Source of the DNA: Acidobacteriota bacterium
Lineage (GTDB): Bacteria > Acidobacteriota > Thermoanaerobaculia > Gp7-AA8
DNA length: 64,000 nucleotides
Direction of reading: 5' to 3'
NCBI GenBank assembly: GCA_019244185.1
Contig: JAFATB010000022.1
Location: 310,001 to 374,000, forward strand
Shown here piece after piece: positions 50,636-60,273 of the stretch; within the stretch, counting starts at the first letter, position 1, and every line of letters begins with the position of its first letter. The notes below the pieces were generated by a model. The model was not told the origin of the DNA. It saw only the letters and a program-made list of their open reading frames with translations, and ran no database searches. The position numbers were made by a program, and so were the translations under genes.

Positions 50636-51866
50636 GCACGTCGCTCGCCGGCCGCTCCTTCTGCAGCCGCGCCGCGACTGCTTCCGCCTGACGCAGCACG
50701 CGCAGCACGTTCAGCCCCGCGAGCTTCTTCAGCTGATCGTCGCTGTGACCGCGGCGGATCAGCTCCGCGAAGACCGCCGGATAATCGGCCACGCTCGACA
50801 ACCCTTCCGGCGTCGTGGTGATGCCGTCGAGGTCGGCGCCGATGCCGACGTGATCTTCGCCCGCGACGTCCATCACGTGCTCGATGTGATCGGCGACGTC
50901 TTTCAGCGTCGCATGCGGCCGCGGATGCGCGATGTCCCACGCCGCGAGCTCGTCCTTCACCTTCGCCGGCTGTCCCTGATCCATCTCCTTGAGCCGCGCC
51001 TCGGCGGCCGCGCGCTCGCCGTAATGCGCGCGCACGGTCTCGTTGACGAACGTCGGCACGAAGGTGCACATCACCACGCCGCCGTTCTCCTTCACGCGGC
51101 GCAGGATCTCGTCCGGCACGTTGCGCGGATGGTTCGTGAGCGCGCGCGCGGAGGAGTGCGAGAAGATCACCGGCGCGGCGGTGACGTCGAGCGCGTCGCT
51201 CATCGTCTTCGGCGAGACGTGCGAGAGATCGACGAGCATGCCCAGGCGATTCATCTCCATCACGACGTCCTTGCCGAACGGCGTCAGGCCGTCGTGCGCG
51301 GGATCGGCGGTGGCGGAGTCGGCCCAGTCGTCGTTCGACGAATGCGTCAGCGTCATGTAGCGCGCGCCGAGGGCGTAGAGCTCGCGCAGCGCGGCGAGCG
51401 AGTTGTTGATCGAGTGCCCGCCTTCGACGCCGATGAGCGACGCGACCTTGCCCGACTTGTGGATGCGCACGATGTCGTCGGCGGTGCGCGCGAGCTCGAG
51501 GACGTCGGGATACGTCGCGGCGAGGCGATGCACGACGTCGATCTGCTCGATCGTCGCCTGCAGCGCGTCCGCGCCTTTCAGCTCGACCGGGACGTACACG
51601 GACCAGAACTGTCCGCCGAGGTGGCCGGCGCGGAGGCGGGCGATGTCGGTGTGCAGCGGCTTGTCGAGATGCGACTGGTCCTGGCGGAGGTCGAGCTGCG
51701 CGAGATGGTTCTTGACGCGCTCGCGGTACTGCCACGGCAGATCGTTGTGGCCGTCGATGAGCGGGACGTCGCGGAGGATTTTCTCGACGCGCGCGTTGAT
51801 GGCGGCATCAGGCGTCTGCGCGAAGAGCGTCGTGGCGGTGAGCAGCAGTGCGGCGAGCAGCTTCAT
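50616..51866 (-). CDS. M19 membrane dipeptidase
   Basis: A 416-residue secreted zinc dipeptidase (renal dipeptidase family). A signal peptide (about 16 residues) precedes the binuclear site: HND in LIDGHNDLP (His40, Asp42), Glu in GVEGGHS, His in DLSHVSP and His in FSHSSARAL. It hydrolyses dipeptides, and some relatives act on beta-lactam-like substrates. ATG 51866 is six bases after a TACAAT box. The gene is divergent from a methyltransferase with only 36 bases between the starts. Confidence 0.93.
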   Translation of the reverse strand: MKLLAALLLTATTLFAQTPDAAINARVEKILRDVPLIDGHNDLPWQYRERVKNHLAQLDLRQDQSHLDKPLHTDIARLRAGHLGGQFWSVYVPVELKGADALQATIEQIDVVHRLAATYPDVLELARTADDIVRIHKSGKVASLIGVEGGHSINNSLAALRELYALGARYMTLTHSSNDDWADSATADPAHDGLTPFGKDVVMEMNRLGMLVDLSHVSPKTMSDALDVTAAPVIFSHSSARALTNHPRNVPDEILRRVKENGGVVMCTFVPTFVNETVRAHYGERAAAEARLKEMDQGQPAKVKDELAAWDIAHPRPHATLKDVADHIEHVMDVAGEDHVGIGADLDGITTTPEGLSSVADYPAVFAELIRRGHSDDQLKKLAGLNVLRVLRQAEAVAARLQKERPASDVLIDEAK

Positions 51867-51872
51867 GCGCGC

Positions 51873-51878
51873 ATTGTA
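51873..51878 (-). promoter_or_regulatory. TACAAT box for M19 gene
   Basis: TACAAT on the minus strand ends six bases before ATG 51866, so the transcript should be leaderless. It lies back to back with the methyltransferase box. Confidence 0.45.
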
Positions 51879-51886
51879 GTTTCGAC

Positions 51887-51892
51887 TACCAT
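51887..51892 (+). promoter_or_regulatory. TACCAT box for methyltransferase gene
   Basis: TACCAT ends ten bases before ATG 51903. The two divergent boxes are eight bases apart, so the two promoters overlap. Confidence 0.4.
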
Positions 51893-51902
51893 ACGCGCGC
51901 CG

Positions 51903-53222
51903 ATGGCCCTGGCGTTTCTCCCCGACGAGTCGCATCCGATGGTCGACGCGCTGTTGCGCACGCGCGTGCCGCGCTGGCGCGAGCTGAACCGCGCCATCGA
52001 CGAGCGCGACGACATGCTCGACTTCGCGCTGACGCTGCTCGACCACGACCGCGACGCCGCGCTGACGAACTACTTCCAGAACGGCCTCGAACAGTACGAG
52101 CTCGTGAAGCACATCGCCGCGTGGCGCGCGTCGCGGCCGGCGCGCATGCTCGACTTCGCGAGCGGCTACGGGAGGCTCACGCGCTTTCTCGTGCACGAGC
52201 ACCTCGCGGATTCCGTGACCGTCTCGGACATCCTCGAGGGCGGGATGGAGTTTCAGGCGGGGCAGTTCGGCGTGCGAACGATTCTCTCGACGCAGAACCC
52301 CGAGGAGTTCGCGGCGCCGGAGACGTACGACGTCATCTTCGTCGCGTCGCTCTTCACGCATCTGCCGCCGGCGACGTTCACGCGCTGGCTGCGGCGGCTC
52401 GCGCAGTTCCTCACGAAAGACGGCCTGCTGCTCTTCAGCGTGCATGACGAATCGATCGCGCCGGAAGGAGTGGCGGACGGAATCGCGTTCGCGAGCTACA
52501 GCGAGAGCCGCGTGCTCGACGCGAACGACTACGGCTCGACGTGGGTCACGGAGTCGTTCGTGCGCGAGCAGGTGCGCGGCATCGGCGCGGAGTGGGCATG
52601 CGTGCGGTTGCCGCGCGCGCTGAGCGACTGGCAGGACGTCTACGTCGTCTCGCCATCGGCGATCGAGCATCCGCAGCCGCGCCGCGTGCCGAAAGGATTC
52701 ATCGAGCGCGCGGAAGTGGAGAAGGACGGGATTCACTTCGACGGCTGGGCAACGGCGGGGGATGAGGCGCCGGAGCGCGTCGACGTGTGCGTCGACGACG
52801 AGGTCGTCGCGAGCGTCCGGACGTTTCACGCGCGCGCGGACGTCGCGCAGTGGCTCGGCAACGAGACCGCGTCGCATTCGGGCTGGTCGTGCGTCGTGCC
52901 GCATACCGCGGTGCGCTCGTTCCGCTTCCAGACCGCGACGGTGTCGGCGTACTCGCGCGCCGGCGTCGAACGCATCCTCTTTCACGGCACGCTCGACGCG
53001 GCGACCGCGTTCGTCGCGAAGGAACGGGCTCGCGCGCGCGACCAGCAGATCCTCGCGTGCGTGGCCGAGCTCGCGGAGCTGCGCGAGCGGCTCGCGGTGA
53101 CGGCGCACGAACGCGACACGCTTGCCGTCCGCATCGACGCCATGCGCCAGAGCCGCTTCTGGAAAGCGCGCGAGCGGTGGTTCGCGCTCAAGCGCGCGGC
53201 GCGCCTCACCGACGAGGAGTGA
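51903..53222 (+). CDS. SAM-dependent methyltransferase with extra domain
   Basis: A 439-residue protein. The N-terminal half is a class I methyltransferase: motif [12 protein letters not shown] near residue 81, an acidic SDILEGG strand end, and [13 protein letters not shown] in motif IV. Residues from about 265 onward form a beta-rich module, followed by a coiled-coil-like C-terminal part (about 370-439). Such C-terminal regions occur on methyltransferases linked to surface glycan genes. A family 2 glycosyltransferase lies nearby. Confidence 0.85.
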   Translation: MALAFLPDESHPMVDALLRTRVPRWRELNRAIDERDDMLDFALTLLDHDRDAALTNYFQNGLEQYELVKHIAAWRASRPARMLDFASGYGRLTRFLVHEHLADSVTVSDILEGGMEFQAGQFGVRTILSTQNPEEFAAPETYDVIFVASLFTHLPPATFTRWLRRLAQFLTKDGLLLFSVHDESIAPEGVADGIAFASYSESRVLDANDYGSTWVTESFVREQVRGIGAEWACVRLPRALSDWQDVYVVSPSAIEHPQPRRVPKGFIERAEVEKDGIHFDGWATAGDEAPERVDVCVDDEVVASVRTFHARADVAQWLGNETASHSGWSCVVPHTAVRSFRFQTATVSAYSRAGVERILFHGTLDAATAFVAKERARARDQQILACVAELAELRERLAVTAHERDTLAVRIDAMRQSRFWKARERWFALKRAARLTDEE

Positions 53223-53248
53223 GGCGCAACATTCGCGGCGTGCGGCCG

Positions 53249-53254
53249 TAGACT
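53249..53254 (+). promoter_or_regulatory. -10 candidate for DUF805 gene
   Basis: TAGACT ends 16 bases before ATG 53271, with GGAG (53262-53265) before the start. Confidence 0.3.
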
Positions 53255-53270
53255 CGTGTACGGAGCGGCC

Positions 53271-53621
53271 ATGACCTTTCAGGATGCGATTCGAGTCTGC
53301 CTCACCAAGTACGCGGACTTTTCCGGCACGGCGTCGCGCGCGGAGTACTGGTGGTTCGTGCTGTTCCTGCTCCTCGCGGGATGCGCGGCCTCGGTGCTCG
53401 GCCCGAGCTACTGCTCGATCTTCCTGATCGGGATGCTGCTGCCGCTGCTCGCCGCCGGCACGCGCCGTCTGCGCGAGACGGGGCGCAGCGGCTGGTGGCA
53501 GCTGATGGGACTCGTGCCGTTCGCGGGGCTGATCATCCTCGCGGTGCTGCTGGCGGAGGCGCCGCGGCCTTTCCCCGCGCTCGAGCAGGCGACGCCGGAT
53601 CAGCCGGCGGCGAGCGTCTGA
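53271..53621 (+). CDS. DUF805 membrane protein
   Basis: A 116-residue protein with the DUF805 pattern: [31 protein letters not shown] and three or four membrane helices. The role of the family is unknown. Its end overlaps the convergent glycosyltransferase gene by 22 bases. Confidence 0.88.
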   Translation: MTFQDAIRVCLTKYADFSGTASRAEYWWFVLFLLLAGCAASVLGPSYCSIFLIGMLLPLLAAGTRRLRETGRSGWWQLMGLVPFAGLIILAVLLAEAPRPFPALEQATPDQPAASV

Positions 53622-54436
53622 CGTTCGCGCGGGCGGCCGTGCGGCAACGCGTCGCGCATCCGCGCCATCGCGTGGACGTAGTCGTCGTACGTCGTGATCT
53701 CGTTCGCGAGCACGACGCGGCGCGCGATCGCGACCGCGCGGGCATTGTCCTTCGACACGCGGCTTTCCAGCCGGTCGAACAGCGCCACCAGACGCGCTTT
53801 CATCGCGCGGATGTGCAGCAGCTGCGCGGAAAGCCCGCGATCGTGGAGGCGCCATTCCGCCACGACGTCGCTGACGCTCCACACGCGCGGATGCCGATCG
53901 GCGATGCGCAGCCAGGCCGACCAGTCGTCGAAGTGGCTCGCCTCCGCGTCGAAGCCGCCGATCGCGCGCAACAGTTCCGTGCGCGCGAGCACCGCGTTCA
54001 CGTGCGGGTTGCACGTCAGCACATCGCTGAAGCTGACCGGCCCGTCTGATACGATGTGCGTCGGTACGGCATCCAATGTCGCCGGCGCTCTGCCCACGAC
54101 GCGTCGCGTCATGCCGAAACAAAGAGCGGCGCCGGAACGGCGCGCCGCGCGGAGCAGGGTCGCGATCCGATGCGGCAACGCGACGTCGTCGTCATCGAGG
54201 AAGATGATGAACGTGCCGCGGGCCGCCGCGAGTCCGGCATTGCGCGCGTATGCGACGCCGCGCGATTCGCCTCGCACGATGCGGAGATCGGCTCCGGCTC
54301 CCGCGAAATCGCCGCCGTCGTCGACGATCACGATTTCGAGATCGCGATGCGTCTCCGCGCGCAGCGACGCCACGGCCTCGTGCACGTGGAGCGGACGCAC
54401 GTGGGTCGTGATGACGGCTGTGACTTCGGGAGGCAA
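53600..54436 (-). CDS. Family 2 glycosyltransferase
   Basis: A 278-residue inverting glycosyltransferase with a GT-A fold. The nucleotide-sugar pocket is VIVDDGG near residue 37, [11 protein letters not shown] follows, and the metal motif is DDDD near residue 80. Residues [18 protein letters not shown] include a catalytic-base region. The start is TTG 54436; no in-frame ATG lies upstream, and an extended -10 (TGCTATCGT, 54448-54456) fits. It probably builds surface glycan. Donor and acceptor are unknown. Confidence 0.9.
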   Translation of the reverse strand: MPPEVTAVITTHVRPLHVHEAVASLRAETHRDLEIVIVDDGGDFAGAGADLRIVRGESRGVAYARNAGLAAARGTFIIFLDDDDVALPHRIATLLRAARRSGAALCFGMTRRVVGRAPATLDAVPTHIVSDGPVSFSDVLTCNPHVNAVLARTELLRAIGGFDAEASHFDDWSAWLRIADRHPRVWSVSDVVAEWRLHDRGLSAQLLHIRAMKARLVALFDRLESRVSKDNARAVAIARRVVLANEITTYDDYVHAMARMRDALPHGRPRERQTLAAG

Positions 54437-54447
54437 GCGGCGCGGTC

Positions 54448-54456
54448 ACGATAGCA
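54448..54456 (-). promoter_or_regulatory. Extended -10 box for glycosyltransferase gene
   Basis: TGCTATCGT on the minus strand ends 11 bases before the TTG start at 54436. It faces the TAGAAT box of the divergent lipoprotein gene. Confidence 0.4.
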
Positions 54457-54464
54457 GATCGCAC

Positions 54465-54470
54465 TAGAAT
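54465..54470 (+). promoter_or_regulatory. TAGAAT box, leaderless type
   Basis: TAGAAT ends six bases before ATG 54477, placing the expected start of transcription at the start codon. Confidence 0.45.
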
Positions 54471-54476
54471 GCCCGC

Positions 54477-54914
54477 ATGCGCCCGCACTTCGTGCTGCTC
54501 CCGCTGCTGCTCTCGCTCTTCGCGTGCAAGTCGGCGCCGGTCGCGACGAACGCCAGTCGTCCCGAGATCGTGATGCAGGCGCAGAACACGCTCTTCTTCG
54601 GCAGCGGGAACACGGCGGCGCTCAGCGTCGCGGTCGGCTTCACGAACCGCGCGAAGGACGCGATCAAGGTCAACGCGGTCCGCCTCGATCCGGGCCTCAT
54701 GACCGAATACAGCGTCTATCCGCTCGAGCGCTTCGTGAACGTCACGCTGCAGCCGGGCGAATCGCAGGCGGTCGTGCTGAACATGACCGCGTACACGAAC
54801 CAGCGCCGGCTGATGCACGACGAGCCGCTCTCGCTGCGCGCCACCGTCGACTACACGCAGGGCGGGAAGCGCTACCGCGAGCGCTACTACGACGTGAATG
54901 TGAGCTCGCGGTGA
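54477..54914 (+). CDS. Small lipoprotein of unknown function
   Basis: A 145-residue protein with lipobox LSLFAC (Cys17). The mature part is beta-rich with LFFGSGNTAALSVAVGF and RERYYDVNVSS at the end, suggesting an immunoglobulin-like sandwich. No family is recognised. It stands before the efflux adaptor gene by 58 bases and could be cotranscribed with it. Its position at the outer membrane or periplasmic face would suit a role with that transporter, but this is inference. Confidence 0.7.
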   Translation: MRPHFVLLPLLLSLFACKSAPVATNASRPEIVMQAQNTLFFGSGNTAALSVAVGFTNRAKDAIKVNAVRLDPGLMTEYSVYPLERFVNVTLQPGESQAVVLNMTAYTNQRRLMHDEPLSLRATVDYTQGGKRYRERYYDVNVSSR

Positions 54915-54972
54915 CGCGATCCGCGACCCGAACCGCGAACCTGCCGCCGCATCCTCCGTATCAACGTCCGAC

Positions 54973-56205
54973 ATGAAGCGCCGCACGAAGATCCTCATCA
55001 CCGTCGCCGTCGTCATCCTTCTCGGCGGCATCACCGCCGCCTCACTGCTCAGCCGCGGCAAGGAAGGCACGCCCGTGGCCTTCGGCAAGACCGCGACGAT
55101 GGACCTCGTCAGCAAGGTCACGGCGAACGGCCGCATCGACGCGAAGCGCAAGGTCGATCTCTCCGCGAACGTGATGGGGCAGATCGTCAACCTCGCCGTG
55201 CGCGAGGGCGACGTCGTGAAGAAGGACGACTTCCTCCTGCAGATCGACCAGAAGCAGCTCGCCGCGTCGGCCGAAGGCGCGGCCGCGTCGATGCGCGCCC
55301 TCTTCTCCGACCGCGACGCCGCGCGCACGACGCTCGACATCACCCAGCGCGACTACGACCGCGCGCGGCGCAACTACGACGAGAAGATCATCCCGCTGGC
55401 CGACCTCGAGCGCGCGCGCAGCTCCGTCGACACCGCCCGCGCCAACGTCACCGCCATCGAGCAGCGCATCCAGCAGTCGCGCGCGAACCTCACCGCCGCG
55501 CGCGACACGCTCTCGAAGACCACCATGCGCGCGCCGATGGCCGGCATCATCACCGCCCTGCCGGTCGAGGAAGGGGAGGTGGCCGTCATCGGCACGATGA
55601 ACAACGCCGGCACGAAGCTCCTCACCATCGCCGACATGAGCGTCGTCGAGGCGGTCATGGAAGTCGACGAGACCGACATCCCGTCCGTGCGCGTCGGTCA
55701 GCGCGCCACCGTGACGATCGATGCATATCCAAACAAAACGTGGTCCGGCATCGTCACCGAAGTCGGCTCCAGCCCGATCACGCGCACGGGACTCTCGACG
55801 AGCAGCGAGGCCGTCAACTTCGAGGTGAAGATCCAGCTCGAACATCCGCCCGCCGACGTGCGCCCCGGCTTTTCCGCGAGCGCCGACATCATCACCGGCA
55901 CGCGCGCGAAGACGCTGGCCATCCCGATCCAGGCGCTGGTCGTGCGCGAGAAGCCGGGCAGCACGCCCGGCAAGTCGCAGGACGAAGAAGGCGTCTTCGT
56001 CGTGAAAGACGGCAAGGCGCAGTTCGTCCCCGTGACCACCGGCCTCGCCGGCGAGTCCGACATCGAGATCACCAGCGGCCTGAAGGCGGGCACGACGATC
56101 ATCACCGGCCCGTTCCGCGCGCTGCGCGAGCTCAAAGACGGCGAGAAGGTGCGCGAGCAGAAGGAAGAGAAGACGACGGGCGACAAGAGCGCGGAGAAGA
56201 AATAG
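54973..56205 (+). CDS. MacA/HlyD-type periplasmic adaptor
   Basis: A 410-residue membrane-fusion protein. One N-terminal membrane helix (about residues 7-26) is followed by a biotinyl-lipoyl-like domain, a helical hairpin (about 90-180, Ala/Arg/Asp-rich) with IAQSRANL-like heptads, then a beta-barrel and membrane-proximal domain. MAGIITALPVEEGEVA and RPGFSASADI are typical. It should connect the two permeases encoded next to an outer-membrane channel. The charged C-terminal tail is Lys/Glu-rich. Confidence 0.92.
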   Translation: MKRRTKILITVAVVILLGGITAASLLSRGKEGTPVAFGKTATMDLVSKVTANGRIDAKRKVDLSANVMGQIVNLAVREGDVVKKDDFLLQIDQKQLAASAEGAAASMRALFSDRDAARTTLDITQRDYDRARRNYDEKIIPLADLERARSSVDTARANVTAIEQRIQQSRANLTAARDTLSKTTMRAPMAGIITALPVEEGEVAVIGTMNNAGTKLLTIADMSVVEAVMEVDETDIPSVRVGQRATVTIDAYPNKTWSGIVTEVGSSPITRTGLSTSSEAVNFEVKIQLEHPPADVRPGFSASADIITGTRAKTLAIPIQALVVREKPGSTPGKSQDEEGVFVVKDGKAQFVPVTTGLAGESDIEITSGLKAGTTIITGPFRALRELKDGEKVREQKEEKTTGDKSAEKK

Positions 56206-57416
56206 TGGAGACGCTCCGCATCGCCGCCACCGCCCTGCGCGCGCATACGCTGCGCAGCTTCCTCACGCTCCTCGGCGTGATCATCGGCGTGATGACGGTG
56301 GTCACCGTCGTGGCCATCATCTCGGGGCTCAACGACTACATCTCCGAGAAAGTCTTCCAGCTCAACCCCGACGTCTACGCCGTGACGCAGTACGGCATCA
56401 TCATGAGCCGCGAGCAGTGGCTCGAGGCGCTGAAGCGGAAGAAGATCACGGTCAGCGACTTCAACGCGGTGCGTGCGCGCTGCTCGCGCTGCGATGCGGT
56501 CGGCGCGTCGAACTCGACGCAGACGACGGTCAAGCGCGGCGCGCACCGGCTCGACGGCGTGCGCGTCAACGGCGCGACCGAGAACATGGCCGAGATTAAC
56601 AATCTCGACCTCGAGGCGGGCCGCTTCTACACGGCATCCGAGGAGCAGCGGTCGGCGCTGGTGACGGTCATTGGATCGGACGTGCGCGATGAGCTCTTCG
56701 GCAAGCTCGATCCGATCGGACGCACGATCTGGATCGCCAATCAGCCGATGCGCGTCATCGGCCTGCTCGCGAAGCAAGGCTCGGTGCTCGGACGCAGCCG
56801 CGACAACCAGCTGTACATCCCTTTGTCGTCGTGGCGGAAGCGCTTCGGCTCGCGCGACAGCATGGACCTCTTCGTGCGCGCGCGCGGCGGCATCGGCGGA
56901 CTCGAAGCCTCCATGGATGAAGTGCGGCTGATCATCCGCGGGCGGCGCAGAACCGCGTTCCGCGGCGACGATCCGTTCGCGGTCGTGACCGCGGAGGCGC
57001 TGCAGATGGTGTGGAAGAGCATCTCCGCGGGACTCTTCTCGCTGATGATCTTCATCTCCGGGATCTCGCTCGTCGTCGGCGGCATCGTGATCATGAACAT
57101 CATGCTGGTCTCCGTCGTCGAGCGGACGCGCGAGATCGGCGTGCGCCGCGCGATCGGCGCGACTCGCCGCAACATCCAACTGCAGTTTCTCAGCGAGGCC
57201 ATCCTCCTCTCCCTCGGCGGCGGCATTCTCGGCGTGCTCCTCGGCGTCGGGATCGCCAAGAGCATCTCCACGTTCGGCCCGCTGCCGACGCTCGTGCGCC
57301 CGATGCTGGTCGTGGCCGGCCTCGGCATCGCCGTCGTCACCGGCGCGCTCGCGGGCTTCGTCCCGGCGCTGCGCGCCGCAAAGCTGCCGCCGATCGAAGC
57401 GCTGAGGTTCGAATGA
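56205..57416 (+). CDS. MacB/FtsX-type ABC permease, first copy
   Basis: A 403-residue permease with one N-terminal membrane helix, a periplasmic MacB-PCD domain (about 45-270) and three C-terminal helices. The end of the coupling region ERTREIGVRRAIGA, before the last helices, is characteristic. There is no ATP-binding domain, unlike MacB itself. It starts with GTG 56205, sharing one base with the adaptor stop. It is followed by a second copy. Confidence 0.92.
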   Translation: METLRIAATALRAHTLRSFLTLLGVIIGVMTVVTVVAIISGLNDYISEKVFQLNPDVYAVTQYGIIMSREQWLEALKRKKITVSDFNAVRARCSRCDAVGASNSTQTTVKRGAHRLDGVRVNGATENMAEINNLDLEAGRFYTASEEQRSALVTVIGSDVRDELFGKLDPIGRTIWIANQPMRVIGLLAKQGSVLGRSRDNQLYIPLSSWRKRFGSRDSMDLFVRARGGIGGLEASMDEVRLIIRGRRRTAFRGDDPFAVVTAEALQMVWKSISAGLFSLMIFISGISLVVGGIVIMNIMLVSVVERTREIGVRRAIGATRRNIQLQFLSEAILLSLGGGILGVLLGVGIAKSISTFGPLPTLVRPMLVVAGLGIAVVTGALAGFVPALRAAKLPPIEALRFE

Positions 57417-58681
57417 TGCGACGTGAGGCACTGGCATCCACCGTCGAGAACGTGCGCTTCGCGCGCATCGCCCTCGCCGCGCACAAACTGCGCTCGTCGC
57501 TGACCGTGCTCGGCATCGTCATCGGCGTGACCACCGTCATCGCGATGGTGTCGATCATCGAAGGCTTCAACAACAACGTCGTGAAGAATTTCCAGTCGTT
57601 CGGCGCGACGCTCGTGCAGTTCCAGAAATACGACCCGCGCTTCGTCAACCCCTCGCGCGACGAGTCGCAGCGGCTGCGCAAGAACCTCACGTACGAAGAC
57701 GCGCTCGCGCTCAAGCGCCTCTGCCCGTCGATGCTCGCGGTCTCGGCCGAGCGCTACATCTGGTCCGGCGAGGAGACCTCGATCGACATCGGCTACGGCG
57801 GCGAGGTGGCCACGCCCGACGGCCTGATCGGGACGACGCAGGACTATCCGATCGCGAACAACCACTTCGTCGGCGAGGGGCGCTTTTTCGGCGAGGCGGA
57901 CGTGCGCCGCTCCGGCGCGGTGCTGGTGCTCGGACGCGGGCTCGCGGACACGCTCTTTCCGCGCACCGATCCCCTCGGCAAAGTGGTCAGCATCTACGGC
58001 CGCAAATACCTCGTCATCGGCGTGATGGAGAAGCAGGGCGCGACGATGTTCGAGTCCACCGACTCGCACGCGTACATCCCGCTGACGACGTTCGACAACC
58101 ACTTCCCGTGGGTGAAGCGCGACCGCGGCGTGAACATCGCCACCGTGCCGCGCAAGCCGGAGTGGGTCGACCGCGTCATCGACGAAGGCACCGCGGTGCT
58201 GCGCGCGCGCCGCCGCGTGCCGTTCAACAAGCCGAACGACTTCGGGATCATGACGCCCGACAAGCTGATCGGAAACTTCCGCGCGATCACCGGCGGCATC
58301 ACGCTGGCCATGATCTTCATCTCGTCGATCGCGCTGCTCGTCGGCGGCGTCGGCGTGATGAACATCATGCTGGTCTCGGTGACCGAGCGCACGCGCGAGA
58401 TCGGCCTGCGCAAAGCGATCGGCGCCGTGCGCCGCGACATCGTGCAGCAGTTTCTCACCGAGGCGATGACGCTGTCGGGCGTGGGCGGCGTGATCGGGAT
58501 CCTGCTCGGACTGGCCATCGCCGCGATCGTGCGCGCGATCAGTCCGTTGCCGACGACGACGCCGGTGTGGTCGATCGTGGTCGGCCTCGTGGTGTCGATC
58601 TCGATCGGGCTGTTCTTCGGGATTTATCCCGCGTACAAGGCCGCGCGGCTCGATCCGGTCGACGCGTTGCGCTACGAATAG
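57413..58681 (+). CDS. MacB/FtsX-type ABC permease, second copy
   Basis: A 422-residue permease similar in layout to the previous gene: N-terminal helix, MacB-PCD domain, and three C-terminal helices with ERTREIGLRKAIGA. ATG 57413 overlaps the previous stop. Two non-identical permeases suggest a heterodimer. The required ATPase is not encoded in this stretch and must be supplied from elsewhere, or be missing. Confidence 0.92.
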   Translation: MMRREALASTVENVRFARIALAAHKLRSSLTVLGIVIGVTTVIAMVSIIEGFNNNVVKNFQSFGATLVQFQKYDPRFVNPSRDESQRLRKNLTYEDALALKRLCPSMLAVSAERYIWSGEETSIDIGYGGEVATPDGLIGTTQDYPIANNHFVGEGRFFGEADVRRSGAVLVLGRGLADTLFPRTDPLGKVVSIYGRKYLVIGVMEKQGATMFESTDSHAYIPLTTFDNHFPWVKRDRGVNIATVPRKPEWVDRVIDEGTAVLRARRRVPFNKPNDFGIMTPDKLIGNFRAITGGITLAMIFISSIALLVGGVGVMNIMLVSVTERTREIGLRKAIGAVRRDIVQQFLTEAMTLSGVGGVIGILLGLAIAAIVRAISPLPTTTPVWSIVVGLVVSISIGLFFGIYPAYKAARLDPVDALRYE

Positions 58682-58694
58682 CCGGGCCCGGTCG

Positions 58695-58700
58695 TATAAT
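58695..58700 (+). promoter_or_regulatory. TATAAT box of the GNAT/aminotransferase unit
   Basis: A perfect TATAAT ends seven bases before ATG 58708. There is no ribosome site and no clear -35 at 17 bases, so transcription would begin at the start codon. Confidence 0.55.
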
Positions 58701-58707
58701 CTCCTTC

Positions 58708-60273
58708 ATGCCACAATTCCGGTTCAAGATCGCGAGCGATCCTCGCGAGCTGGAGCAGATTCATGCGCTGAATTACCGCACGTTCGTCGAGGAGATCCCG
58801 CAGCATTCGCCGAACTCCGACGGACGACTCGTCGATCGCTTCCACGACGAGAACGTGTACGCGATCTCGCTGAGCGGCGAGCGCGTCGTGGGCATGCTCG
58901 CCATCCGCGAGCAGCGCCCGTTCTCGCTCGATCAGAAGCTCGGCAACATCGATGACTTTCTGCCCGCCGTCCGCAAGCCGTGCGAGGTGCGGCTGCTCGC
59001 GGTGGAGAAGGAACATCGCACCGGGCCGGTGCTGCCGGGGCTTCTGTCGGTGCTCTGGGAGCACGCGCACGCGCGGCAGTTCGACTGCGCGGTGATCTCG
59101 GCGACGACGCGCCAGCTGAAGCTCTACGGCCACCTCGGGTTCGTCCCGTTCGGACAGCTCGTCGGCACGGAGGAGGCGGCGTTCCAGCCGATGTACATCA
59201 CGCGCGAGCGGTTCCTGGAGAACGCGCGTGCGCTGCAGCTCGCGCCGGCGGCGCGCGAGGCGACGGTCAACCTGTTGACCGGTCCGGTGGCGTTGCACGC
59301 GGACGTCGCCGCGGCGCTGCGCCGCGCGCCGGAAGGACATCGCTCGCAGGCGTTCCTCGCGGACATGGACGCGCTGCGCACCAGCCTCCGCGCGCTGACG
59401 CGCGCGCCGCACGTGGCCGTGCTCCTCGGTAGCGGCACGCTCGCGAACGACGTCGTCGCCGCGCAGCTCTCGCGGCTCGACACGCGCGGCCTCGTCGTCA
59501 GCAACGGCGAGTTCGGCGAGCGGCTCGCGGATCAGGCGCGCCGGGCGCGGCTCGACTGCGAGCACCTGCGCTTCGACTGGAGCGTGCCGCTCGATCTCGA
59601 CGCCATCGCGAAACGCGACTTCGACTGGCTGTGGATGACGGCCTGCGAGACGTCGACGGCGATGCTGAACGATGTCGCCGCGCTCGGCGCCCTGTGCCGC
59701 GCGCGCGGCGCGAAGCTCTGCCTCGACGCGGTCAGCGCGATCGGCGCGGTGCCGCTCGATCTCTCGCATGTCTATCTCGCCAGCGGCACGAGCGGCAAAG
59801 CGTTCGCGTCCGCGCCCGGACTCGCGCTCGTCTTCCACGACCACGACGTCGAGCCGGCGCAGGAGCTCCCGCGCTATCTCGACCTCGGGCTCTATGTCCG
59901 CGAAGACAGCGTGCCGTTCACGCATTCGTCGAATCTCGTGCGCGCGCTGCGCGTCGCCGTCGAGCGCGTCGACTGGCCGCGTCGTTACGCGGAGCTCGCG
60001 TCGATGGGCCGCTGGCTGCGCTCGCGGGTCGCGGCAAGCGGCTGGAGGGTTCTCGGTAAGGACGCCGCCGCCGCGCCGCACGTCGTCACGCTCGCGCTGC
60101 CGCCGGAGGTCGACGCCGCGCGGTTCGCGCGCGTGCTCGAGGCGCGCGGCTTTCTCATCGGCCACGCCAGCGGCTATCTCCGCGCGCGCAACTGGATCCA
60201 GCTCGCGTGGATGGGGGAGGTCACGCGCGACGACCTGCAACGCGCGCTGCGCGAGCTCCGGCGCGTGTCATGA
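58708..60273 (+). CDS. GNAT acyltransferase fused to class V aminotransferase
   Basis: A 521-residue fusion. Residues 1-175 resemble the GNAT/FeeM-like acyltransferase group (LEQIHALNYRTFVEEIP, ISLSGERVVGMLAIR, EVRLLAVEKEHR and YGHLGFVPFG). Residues of about 205-515 form a class V PLP aminotransferase: GSGTLANDVV for phosphate binding, the LDAVSAIGAVPLDL segment with the pyridine-N Asp, and the PLP Lys in SGTSGKAFASA. The fold resembles alanine-glyoxylate or aminoethylphosphonate transaminases. The two activities are likely successive steps on one product; the substrate is not known. It overlaps the desaturase gene. Confidence 0.82.
   Translation: MPQFRFKIASDPRELEQIHALNYRTFVEEIPQHSPNSDGRLVDRFHDENVYAISLSGERVVGMLAIREQRPFSLDQKLGNIDDFLPAVRKPCEVRLLAVEKEHRTGPVLPGLLSVLWEHAHARQFDCAVISATTRQLKLYGHLGFVPFGQLVGTEEAAFQPMYITRERFLENARALQLAPAAREATVNLLTGPVALHADVAAALRRAPEGHRSQAFLADMDALRTSLRALTRAPHVAVLLGSGTLANDVVAAQLSRLDTRGLVVSNGEFGERLADQARRARLDCEHLRFDWSVPLDLDAIAKRDFDWLWMTACETSTAMLNDVAALGALCRARGAKLCLDAVSAIGAVPLDLSHVYLASGTSGKAFASAPGLALVFHDHDVEPAQELPRYLDLGLYVREDSVPFTHSSNLVRALRVAVERVDWPRRYAELASMGRWLRSRVAASGWRVLGKDAAAAPHVVTLALPPEVDAARFARVLEARGFLIGHASGYLRARNWIQLAWMGEVTRDDLQRALRELRRVS

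Noticed and set aside
50616-54122. Continuous minus-strand frame of about 1168 codons upstream of the M19 peptidase
   Set aside because: The part upstream of 51866 runs antisense to the methyltransferase and DUF805 genes and is Arg-rich. The M19 signal peptide and -10 box fix the true start at 51866.
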